Part shown: piece by piece, positions 51,190 through 60,002 of the stretch
Numbering within the stretch: position 1 is the first letter of the stretch
Layout of the letters: every line of letters starts with the position of its first letter
Source: Spinacia oleracea
Taxonomy: Eukaryota > Streptophyta > Magnoliopsida > Caryophyllales > Amaranthaceae
Length of the DNA stretch: 64,000 nt
Direction of reading: 5' to 3'
NCBI RefSeq assembly: GCF_020520425.1
Contig: NC_079489.1
Span: 79,180,810 to 79,244,809 of the forward strand
Notes under the pieces: model-generated
The model's input: the letters and a program-made list of their open reading frames with translations, nothing else
What the model was told of the DNA's origin: nothing
The model's database searches: none
Position numbers and translations under genes: made by a program

Positions 51190-52050
51190 AATTCAAAATG
51201 GGCTCGCCCACCCTCAGCGGGCGGGGTCTGCGTCTCTAAGCCGCGTAGGTCCTCAGTTTTCGAAAAATAAAGTCTTCAAATTTAAAATAGGCTCGCCATC
51301 TTCAGCCGGCGGGGTCTACGGCGCAAACCACGTAGGTCCTTATTTTCAAAAAAAAAAAAACAAATTTTTTTTTAAAAACAGATTCGTCCACTTCTATCGG
51401 ACGGGGCGTCCACCCTCAGCGGACAGGTTCGCCATCTTCAGCCGGCGGGGTCTACGTCACAAACCGCGTAGGTCCTTATTTTCAAAAACATCAAAACAGA
51501 TTCGTCCACTTCTATCAGACGGGGGGTCCACCCTCAACGGACAAGCTCGCCCACCTTCAGCGGGCGGGGTCTGCGTCACTAACAGCGCAGGTCCTTAGTC
51601 GCTGCAGCGATAACTTTTATCGGTTTTCCCTTTTTCCGAAAATTAAAGGACCGGTTTTCCCTTTTACCGAAAATTAAAGGATTGGTTTTCCCTTTTTCCA
51701 AAAATTAAAGGATTGGTTTTCCCTTTTTCCAAAAATTGAAGGATTGGTTTTTCGTTTTTCCAAAAAAGAACGATGTGTTGGATTTTCCTTCGTTTTACGT
51801 CCTATAAAAACAAGGGGGTTTTCTCGTTTAGCTATCCCTGAAAATGAGAATCTTTAAAAACGTTTTACCTCGTGATTGGGCTTGGCCAGGCCCAATTACA
51901 CTTTACAGCTTTAATTTCGAAAACATCTGTAGTTACTCCCAATGACAAAGTGAGGGAGTTTCTACGCACCTTTAGATCCTTCCAATGACAAAGTGAGGAA
52001 GTTTCTATACTATCAGTTGACAAATCCCAATGACGCGTGAGGGATATGTC
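51190..52050. repeat. tandem repeat families near the 3' end of the Ogre-like element
   Basis: Three families follow one another. At 51200-51600, CTCGCC...TTCAGC.GGCGGGGTCT with CGTAGGTCCTTA recurs at about 51202, 51289, 51426 and 51545. At 51610-51775, TTGGTTTTCCCTTTTTCC with AAAATTAAAGGA repeats about every 37-38 bp. At 51935-52035, CCAATGACAAAGTGAGG recurs three times with variations. Confidence 0.75.
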
Positions 52051-52189
52051 AACACTTCAAGTGATGACCCTTAAGTCAAATGTTATCACTCGGGGGCTCG
52101 TGAGAGCCTCGCAAAACAGGTCACATACACCATGGCTTGTGTGACGCACTCCGTCTAATACTTTGACCATCGTCTTACTCCAAGACTCA

Positions 52190-52207
52190 GTCAAAGTGGG
52201 GGCTAAC
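52190..52207 (+). other. polypurine tract of the Ogre-like element
   Basis: AAAGTGGGGGCTAAC directly before the right LTR sets the plus orientation. Confidence 0.65.
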
Positions 52208-53179
52208 TGTAGACACCTACTTTTGTCCCCGTTCCCGCAAGGGAAAGGTTCGATGATGAAAGCATAAAAACTCCACTTGACAACGCATCTCCTATAAAAT
52301 AAACGAATCTCGATTCCCCATTTCATTTCACCCGAAACCTGCTATTTATGGAAACCTGCTAAAAATAGTAACTGCCGTAAAAGGTAGCGTCTAAAAGTGG
52401 CAAATCATAAAAGATAGAAACCTGTCAGAATTAGGTGTTTCACTCCAACATAAATCCTAAATAAGATAGAAAACTGCGAGAATCCTATTCCTAATAGGAT
52501 CCGGAAATAAGAGTTAAGTATTAATTAAAATCCTAACGAACCTAGAGTTCGTAACGGGCCCAGACGCATTCCGTCACAAAATTGATACGCGCTAAAAGAC
52601 TCAAATTAATCTCAAACTCTACGGATTTTAGGAATCTGAATCTGATTAAACAAAACTGCCCATACCCTATTTTCAACGCCTGGCTCTGGGCGCTGAAAAT
52701 ACCTGGGTACGTCTCTTTTCCTAATTCTTTGTGGATTAGAACTCTGCAATCCTATCTTTCCACGAACTCTTCCCTATAAATAGGCCCCTAGTTTCGACGT
52801 GAAAGGATACACAACAACACATAATATATTCTGAGTATTGACTCTAAACCCTTTAGCCTAAGCCTCTCGCTGCGAAACTGTTCACGCGTTCTGTCGCAAT
52901 CGATCCATAAATCGAACAGAACGTATCCTGTCCCATAATTGAGATTCGTTAAATAAAAAGGAGAAATAGCAAAGTCAAAGTGGTTAGTTTTCTGAGAACC
53001 GTGACGCACCTCTCAAGGGTGCGTCGTAATGTGTTCCTTTTCGATGATTTAACTGCTTTCCTCGCCCTTTTTATGAACTGTTAAACTAACCTAATATGAT
53101 TGTTCTATCACACCTAACAAATATAATATTTTTGGGAAATCGGATTATCATGCTAGGTCCCTTAATGCTATTTAAATCA
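52208..53179 (+). repeat. right LTR of the Ogre-like element, truncated
   Basis: Matches 43099-44099 but stops after TTTAAATCA, missing the U5-side portion found in the left LTR. It lacks a 29-bp segment of the palindromic unit present on the left. Confidence 0.8.
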
Positions 53180-54023
53180 GTTCCGCCGTCTCATCTGCGG
53201 TCCACATGACAACCCATCTCATCCTCCAAAAATGATGCTTTGACGGCTTGTCAAAAGTGGTAGCATATTCACCTTTGTTGGCCAACTGATACCAACCCTC
53301 AGCTCCCTTCACCTTCTGGAAGCGTACCAGCCTGAGGAAAGCATTGAAAGACGGCCTCAGGCCCAACAGCTCACACTTCGCAACGTACCCAAGTACGTTC
53401 GTCCAGGAATTAGGAGTCAATTGGCAAAGACCGATGCCAAACCCATCCAACACCTCCTCCGCGAAGGGATGGACGGGGAAACGTAGGCCACTCTTAAAAG
53501 CGCCAGCATATACAGGAAACTCCCCAGGGCCCACGTCAAAAATAGTGGACGCCTCGTCCTCTGGAAATCTCATCTCATAGCCAGGACCGGTATTCATGCC
53601 GGCCGCATAATTCTCCCCATGCCTTTCTATCCATTTCAACCACTTTGGGTCAGCCCCAAGGTGACCCGCATCAACCTGGGCATTCTCTCCCTGGACGCCT
53701 CCAGCCACAGCTTGAGGAACTCCAGCCTCCTCCTCCAAAGCCTCTTCACCCCCAGCCTCGCCGTCGCTCTCATCTGGCTCCGACTCCTCGAACGAGTCGG
53801 CAGGCTGCTTTGATGGACCAACGTCCTCCATCTCTTCCATCCAAAATTCATCAAAGTGCGTAACCCCTTGACGGGCAGCGCTAGTCTCACCAGGAGGAGT
53901 CCGGCTTATCTCCCCTGCCGGCACTTTGATGGATCTCCCCCCTGAGAAAGAAGGGTCCATCTGCTGACCCCTAAGCCGCAAGTCAGCAATGTTTGCCGTC
54001 TTTTTCGTCCTCGCCATCGTGTC

Positions 54024-54246
54024 CTGCATAAGACGCAATGGGAGGCCAAACTTAACGACCGGCTTTAAAAAACGAGGGATATTGGTGCGGCGCAGATCAG
54101 ACCACCATACCCAGAAGTCCCAGCCTTAATGACTCAAGAACCTTAAAGGGAGCACCGACCAAAATAATGGACGGTACCACAATGGACAAAACGAAGGTAG
54201 TTCAAAAAATTAACACAAAATAAAGACGAGAAGATTAGGCAATTAC
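54024..54246 (-). other. predicted leader intron of the antisense gene
   Basis: Minus-strand donor TTAAG|GTAATT at 54247/54246 and acceptor TTATGCAG|GACACG at 54024/54023, 6 bp before the ATG at 54017. 223 bp, AT-richer than the exons. Confidence 0.55.
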
Positions 54247-54440
54247 CTTAAAAACGTCGGAGATGATGGCGTCGAAGGTGAGCGTCACGAAAAGGAGACG
54301 AAGAGCTTGTCCGGTCTGTCCTACGTCCTAGGAAATGGGCCGAATTGATGAATGCGTCAGAAATCTCTGTAAATTCTCTCTCTAGAAAGCACAAAGGTGA
54401 ATTTTGGAGCGTAAAAAATGAAAATTTTTACCCCCCTCAC

Positions 54441-54450
54441 ATATATATAG
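54441..54450 (-). promoter_or_regulatory. TATA box of the antisense gene
   Basis: Minus strand CTATATATAT lies about 130 bp inside the 3' LTR border. It would start a transcript near 54415 that runs away from the LTR, through the leader exon (to 54247) and into the antisense ORF. Confidence 0.6.
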
Positions 54451-54570
54451 GGAGGGAAGAATAGGAAAAGTCGCCACGTGGTGCACTCTCCTCGGTTCAA
54501 AGAACCTGATTAAGAAATCAATGATCAAGAACGGGCAGTACACTAACTATTTTACGCTACTACCCTTCTT

Positions 54571-54580
54571 GAGGGGCAAA
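54571..54580 (+). other. polypurine tract of the Tat element
   Basis: GAGGGGCAAA immediately before the 3' LTR. Confidence 0.6.
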
Positions 54581-55081
54581 TGATGTGGGTAAAAATACCC
54601 CGCCTACGTGGCCCAATTGTTGCATGACAGGTGGCACCTCCCGATTGGTCAGCCGCCTACTTGGCTGCAATCTAGGAGTCAGAGTATGCTGATGCTTGAC
54701 TGGCCTAAATGTGCCAATTACTCTTAAGGCCCATGGCCCATAGGGAATGTTATGATAGTGACACATGTCATTATCTGATAAACTAGCCAATCATATGAGA
54801 TTACCCTAGGGTTTCCCCCCAAAAGGGGGAGACTATAAATATACTCAATTCCCAAGGAATTGACACACAATTCAGATAGAGAAACATTCCACTACTTACT
54901 TTAATGCTTTATGTTTATTAATTACATCTTCCTAAAAACCCGTGTCTTACTTAAGCATCGGAGGGAATATTCCTTCGGGAATATTCTTGTTTTGTAGGTA
55001 CGCCGCCGACGTGGACTGGACTCGACACTACGTGGAACCTGATACCTCCTCGTCATCATCCAAGGAAAAACTCCCACAACA
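54581..55081 (+). repeat. 3' LTR of the Tat element
   Basis: Partner of 22072-22573 with the same TATA box (54833-54841) and the same TTCG-closed inverted repeat (54965-54986). Confidence 0.93.
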
Positions 55082-56330
55082 ATATTAGTCCTGAATTACA
55101 ATCAAACACAGTAGAAACAAGGATGACGAACAATAATAATTGGAAAAATAGTGTTGGTCTTCTAGCAATCATTCTCCGTTCTTGATAAATCTGCAAAACA
55201 TATACAAAGGGAAAAAAATCAACTTCCATAATTTCCGATAGAAAAGTAGAACAAATCTGGGAAAGAAAAATTCAAACAGATTCCCAAAAAGAATTGGATA
55301 AGTTGAATAAAGGCAAAGAATAATTGGAGACATGGGCACAAAGAATTTCCTCCAATATTGTAGTTTAATTGTTTATGCACAATACAACATTACTTTCAAT
55401 TGTATTGTTTGGTGCATTTTACACTTATACTCTTTAATAGGTTGCTTTGCTAACTATGGACTAATGAGTAATGCCCATAACTTTTTTGGTTCTTTTAGCA
55501 TATTGTACGTATTTTTTCTTAACCATACTGTTTTCAAGAGTAAAATAATTTAGATGAACAAAAATAAAAATAGTAATCTAGTCATTTACAATGAAATTCA
55601 TTATCAATAAGGATGAAAAAACAATAGGAACGGGAAAAAAAAAATGTAAAATCCGTAGGCTAAATACAAACTCTTAATTCAAATCAAAAGTGAGTACAAA
55701 ATCAATACACCCTCTAATGCCCATCTAAATGCATCCAAATTCACATCTTCAAAAACTCTAATTGGTTTTTCCAAAATTACTTATGGAACTAACTCCTAAA
55801 AAAACTACATTTTACAGCGTATTAAAATTATTACTGCGTATGAAATTACCATCAATATAAACAAAAGAGGGAAAAATTTTCCAATAAAAACAATATAATT
55901 AGGGAAAAATAAAACAAAATTGAGAGTACCTCTTGAAGATCTTCAGATTTGTCAGTTCTATCATCCTCAATAATATAGATGCTCCCTAACTTCTTGTTAC
56001 AATCTTCAGATCCGTTGGTGCCATCAGGCTCAAAATTTTCGGGGATAACAATAAGTATGTGTTAATTGCTAAGGGATTTATGTTACTGAATCAAGCGATT
56101 AGGGTAATTGAGTAAGAGATTTTGCGAATTAAACGGAGTACCTACAGTGGGTGATCAATTTATCCTCGTAAACATCATTTGCAATGCCATTAATTCAAAA
56201 GCTTAAAAGACCATGCTTTAATTCCAGATTTCATGAGCTTAATCTATCACCTCAAAAAACAAAAAACACGTGGCAAAATCTGTTAGTAAAAAGGGGAAAA
56301 GAAAGAGCGAGCTTATATAGAGAAGATAGA
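55082..56330 (-). pseudogene. possible small host gene hit by the Tat insertion
   Basis: On the minus strand there is a TATA box CTATATAAG (56312-56320), then a leader with short upstream frames. An open stretch down to 55930 follows (PENFEPDGTNGSEDCNKKLG, then KSEDLQE|GTACTC). An acceptor TTTTGCAG|ATTTATCAAG at 55191/55190 joins in phase to an exon with MIARRP and a strongly hydrophobic run LFFQLLLFVILVSTVF, a membrane or signal segment. The Tat LTR begins just after GLI. The pre-insertion sequence would reach a stop about one codon later. No family is recognised. Exon limits are inferred and the 5' start is uncertain. Confidence 0.35.
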
Positions 56331-57268
56331 GAAATAAAATTACCAAGGCCTCCAATGCTACTGGAGAATCTAGAGTTTTAAGATGTTAATATTATTTTTT
56401 TGTGGGTAAATAGAAGAAAGAGGAGAGAAAAAGGAGGGGGAGGGTAATGACATCACACAAAATATTTGGTGCAATACGCCTAGGTTAGTAAGGCATTCTA
56501 TGTGCGTTTCATGATTATAAAAATAGATTTGATTAAAATATGGGTTAGGAATAGAAAACGGTGTGGGAGGGAAGAGTTTCGTTTTATGCATTTTAGATAA
56601 CGGTTACCTAAGTGAGGCATCATTTATAATTGCAGAAAACGCCTATCTAACTTAACCATTCTCTATCAAGCGTTCTTTAATCCAGTTTTTGTAATAGTAG
56701 CGTCCTTCGCCCGGTCGGGTCTGCAGGTTGCTAATTAGAAAAGTACGAGAAATAAAAAGTAAAGGCTATTCCCTCTCTTAATGGTGTATCTTTATTGAAA
56801 TGGACAGTCTATACGTACGAAGGTAAACTCATGCGAGTTCCGCCAGCAATATGAAGAAATGGGAGATGCATGTTTTCTAGCCGACTCAACGCTTGACCAC
56901 GCGACTCCACTGAAGTCATCCAATAAAATGGCACGAAGGTCCTTCTAGGCCAGGGGCTTGGATGAACGCTCGAGTATAGATATTTCTATGCTCATGTGAA
57001 TGACTGGGGCGGGCGAAGGGGATGGATGTCTGAGCGATTGAAACAGTCGGTCGAGCTAAAAAATTTCGAAGGATTTATTCGCTCTTTCTTTCATTGCTAA
57101 CCTCAATTTTTTGAATTTAATGCTTCCCATTTTTCTTTCAAAAATCTCCTCTTAAGCGACTACGTAAGTGTAGGGTTATGAACAATATAATTCATGTCGA
57201 AAAACCATAAAAGGCAGGAATCCAAATTAACTGCCACATAGTCAATTAACATAATTCAGTATACATAC
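56331..57268. other. intergenic, no element recognised
   Basis: Upstream flank of the possible minus-strand gene. Neither coding signatures nor clear repeats were found. Confidence 0.35.
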
Positions 57269-57388
57269 TGTAATACCTCGTGTTTTTCGTAATTTATAAA
57301 TATATTTTATTGTATTTATAAAGATTTTTATGAATTTAATTGCATTTAATGTGATTTAAATGTATTTTATTTTTAAATAATTTAATTA

Positions 57389-57640
57389 CTTCCTCCGTTC
57401 CGGAAATATCGCCCATTTGTTTTTTACACTATTCACACTACGACTTTGGCCATTTTTTGTGATTCGTACGTAAGGAAATTTTAGTCATGTGGTGTCATGT
57501 TAGATTCGTATCGATATATATTTTCTAAATATTAATTTTTTATAATTTTTACTTGCACACGATTTGAGATATTAAGAGTCAAAGTAATGGTTAGAGGAGT
57601 AAAAGTCAACCATGGTGCGATATTTCCGGAACGGAGGAAG
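57389..57640. mobile_element. Stowaway-like MITE
   Basis: A perfect 24-bp terminal inverted repeat beginning CTTCCTCCGTTCCGGAAATA, flanked by TA on both sides (57387-57388 and 57641-57642). 252 bp, non-coding. Confidence 0.85.
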
Positions 57641-57912
57641 TATTAATTATTTATGAAAACCGGATTTTATTAAATAAATTAAACGAATTTTATTTATTCG
57701 GGAATTGCTGGGTAGTATTTCGAAAACTATTTTATTTCTAATCCAAGCCCAACCTAATTCCATCGGCAAACCCAGCAAGGCTTGCAAGAAACTAATTTTA
57801 ATTAAACCCCTTAGCAAGCCCAACTCAAAACCCTAAAACCTAGCCCATTAGGGAAGGAAAAACTATAAATACAACCCACCCTTTCAAAAATCCCTCACAA
57901 AAATTCAGAATT

Positions 57913-57916
<4 letters not shown>

Positions 57917-57947
<31 letters not shown>
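57917..57947. repeat. (CT)n microsatellite
   Basis: About fifteen CT units in the LTR leader-like region. Confidence 0.85.
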
Positions 57948-57953
<6 letters not shown>

Positions 57954-58074
57954 CGGCTCTTTCTCTCTCCTCTTGCCCGTTTTCTTCGACCACAAGCAAG
58001 CACGCCACTCGTGCCTTGCTCGCTATCCGCCCAGCCGCACACACTCGTGCACCCTCGCCTCGCCTTCGTTCGTG

Positions 58075-59322
58075 CAGCCGTTGATCGAGGGGAAAACTAG
58101 GTCGTTACTAGTTTCTCCTAATCAAACAAATTACCGAAACTAACCACTAAACACAAGTAAAGCGGTAAGAAAGGGTCGGAATCCACAAGGACTAAGGTGC
58201 GCTAATTTATGCTAATCGGACAACAAGCTAGGTCGAAACGAGGTTTTGAAAAATCACTAATAGAATAGAACTAATTAAATTAAACTAAGAAATCAAAAGT
58301 AAACGAGATTAGGGAATGGGTCAAACAACAACAAATCACGGGATGGACATAAGACAATTGAAAACGGGGAAGATTCACAAGCACTACGTGAATAAGCGTT
58401 GAATTCACAAATAGTTCCAACCATCTCCCGATGCGCGAACAATTTCCCTAAGCATCAAGGATGGACTCCCGTTCTACCCTATCACACTCGGGGTAAATCA
58501 AAATCCCAATTCAATAACATAGCCAAGCTTAGGTCTTTAATCCCTTTCCAACCCAACTAGAGTACTCCAAGCAATCATGGAACACTTAATTGATCAAGTT
58601 AAATGCAACATGTATTGGAAATGCCTAAACATGCAATAATTTAATCATGAAAATCCCTAATTTTCAATCACAAACACCCAAACCAATCAATTTTGAGTTT
58701 TCACCAAACCCTAATCAATAAACTACTTCATAATCCTAAAAATATGAAATTTAACGAAATTAACAACTAAAAACATGATTCTAAACATTAATAACAACTA
58801 ATTTAAACATGAATCATTAAACAAAACAAAAACCATTAAACTAATTAAACAAATAAATGAAAACAATAAATAAATAAATAAATGAGGAGAGAGAGTAAGA
58901 AATTTCTCATTGATTAATGGTGGAAATCTTGAATAAAATTGCCACACTTGAATTCAAAAGCCCCAAAGGGAAGAAAATCTGAAAAGAAAAAGGAGGAAAA
59001 CTAAATAAGATAAAGAAAATAACAAGAATTAAAAGAAGAATAAAAGAGAAGGAAAGGGAAACAAAATAAATTAAATTAAAAAGAAAAAGAATCTAAAATC
59101 CCCCAAAATGTAGAGGAGTCAGACCCCTCTTCATGTTCCCTGTCTCGTCCCCTTCGCAGCTTCACTCCTTCGCTCCTCTACCAAAGATCACCATCCTTAA
59201 TCATCAACCATCATCAAGACCGTCAATCATCATCAAAAACTATCATCATCACCGTCCATCATTAATCGTCATCATCAGCACCATCCAACATCTACCATCA
59301 TCGATCATCAGCCGTTGATCGA
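58075..59322. other. inserted segment bounded by 14-bp direct repeats
   Basis: CAGCCGTTGATCGA occurs at 58075-58088 and 59309-59322. The 1.22 kb between is AT-rich, with an A-rich purine tract (58850-59100) and a simple CAT/ATC-rich part (59180-59300). No TIR, poly(A) tail or coding region was found, so the kind of element is open. Confidence 0.4.
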
Positions 59323-59458
59323 AACCTTGAAATCGCAGCCCTTTCAATTGACGGTGTACGACGGTAATCCAAGCCACCAACAACGAACCACAAAGGCAAA
59401 AACCACGTGACAACCATGAGCTTTTATTAATTCCGTACCAATTTGAGGGCAAAATGGG

Positions 59459-59600
59459 TTCGGGCGAACTAGTAGAAGGTCCGGACGAACTTTTGTCGAT
59501 TTGGGCGAACTCCATTGAGGTTCGACCGAACCACCTACAATCAGGAACTCTAAATTTTCGGTTCGGTCGAACTTAGTACGGGTTCGGTCGAACTCAATGC
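59459..59600. repeat. cluster of GTTCGGTCGAAC-like motifs
   Basis: GTTCGGGCGAAC, GTCCGGACGAAC, GGTTCGACCGAACC, GGTTCGGTCGAAC and GGTTCGGTCGAAC recur every 20-45 bp. Each is near-palindromic. Confidence 0.6.
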
Positions 59601-60002
59601 TCTGTTTTTCTCTCTGTTTCTTGCTTCTTTTTTTGGGTGATTTTGGGCTGAATTGTTGTGTTATTGGTGTGCGAATGATAAGTGGGTTGCTGCGTAATTG
59701 ACGTTGTTGTGTTGTATTGGTGTTGTGGGTGGTGTCGCGTGTCTGCAGGTGTGGGGGATGGTTGTGTTGGGTTTCATTAGGTGTTGTGGTGCTGCAGTTG
59801 TTGATGTTGGTTGCTGATCTTGTTGGGCAGATGTGGTGAAGGATAAGGAGAAGGGTGGTGTAGGATAGTGCTGGCAGCATGGTTGAGGCTTCGAGGCCCA
59901 CAAAGACAAAAGCCCAAGCTATTCTTTTCATTCTTTGACAAGTCGAAACATTTAACTCGTGCTCGAAATTTAAAGCACCCGACCACCTACACATAAAATA
60001 AA

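Larger units (their letters stand above)
43099..53179 (+). mobile_element. Ogre-like non-autonomous LTR element, inserted in the antisense ORF
   Basis: A left LTR (43099-44562) is followed by a PBS of the TGGCGACTCCACTGGGG type. A right LTR (52208-53179) is preceded by a purine tract (CAAAGTGGGGGC). The right LTR lacks the last 490 bp or so. No gag or pol was recognised in the 7.6-kb interior. Instead there are CG-rich palindromic units and, near the end, several tandem repeat families. By eye the shared LTR parts differ at about 16 positions (1.6%) plus a 29-bp gap. TCCGCCG occurs at 43091-43097 and 53182-53188, and closing the insertion there restores the antisense reading frame. Confidence 0.8.
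39978..54017 (-). pseudogene. antisense ORF of the Tat element (spliced; 'putative gypsy-type transposon' domain), broken
   Basis: Start codon at 54017 (MARTKKTANIADLRLRG). The first coding exon runs to the nested element at about 53180 and resumes at 43090-43054. It has an acidic region, then GEFPVYAGAFKSGLRFP, FGIGLCQLTPNSWTNVLGY and GLRPSFNAFLRLVR, a pattern I recall from the plant 'putative gypsy-type transposon' family. An intron of 74 bp (43053-42980; GAT|GTAAGC, CTTGCAG|CTG) joins in phase to a coiled-coil exon (42979-42366, resuming 40053-39978) ending AAARPAGS. Ignoring the two insertions, every phase agrees. In-frame TAA (42766-42764) and TAG (42496-42494) mark decay. Antisense ORFs are reported for Tat elements; the function is unknown. 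Confidence 0.75.
22072..55081 (+). mobile_element. giant Ty3/gypsy LTR retrotransposon, Tat lineage (Retand/Ogre-like), with nested insertions
   Basis: Two LTRs of about 500 bp (22072-22573 and 54581-55081; 5 substitutions and one 1-bp gap by eye, about 1%) bound 33 kb. Order: LTR, PBS, gag, protease, RT, RNase H, a second RNase H-like domain, integrase, tandem repeats, antisense ORF, PPT, LTR. The duplicated RNase H and the long 3' region with an antisense ORF mark the Tat lineage. Three insertions interrupt it: copia (27493-37654), a solo LTR (40059-42365) and an Ogre-like element (43099-53179). Without them it is about 20.5 kb. The flanking 5 bp (ATATC / ATATT) match at four places. The coding part is broken by stops and frameshifts. 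Confidence 0.9.

Noticed and set aside
53619-53863. Plus-strand open frames over the antisense ORF
   Set aside because: They mirror the GC-rich acidic region of the minus-strand frame and lack any domain.
59344-59994. 216-codon minus-strand open frame
   Set aside because: Low-complexity Thr/Asn/His-rich reading over repeats, no domain, and no neighbouring exon signals.
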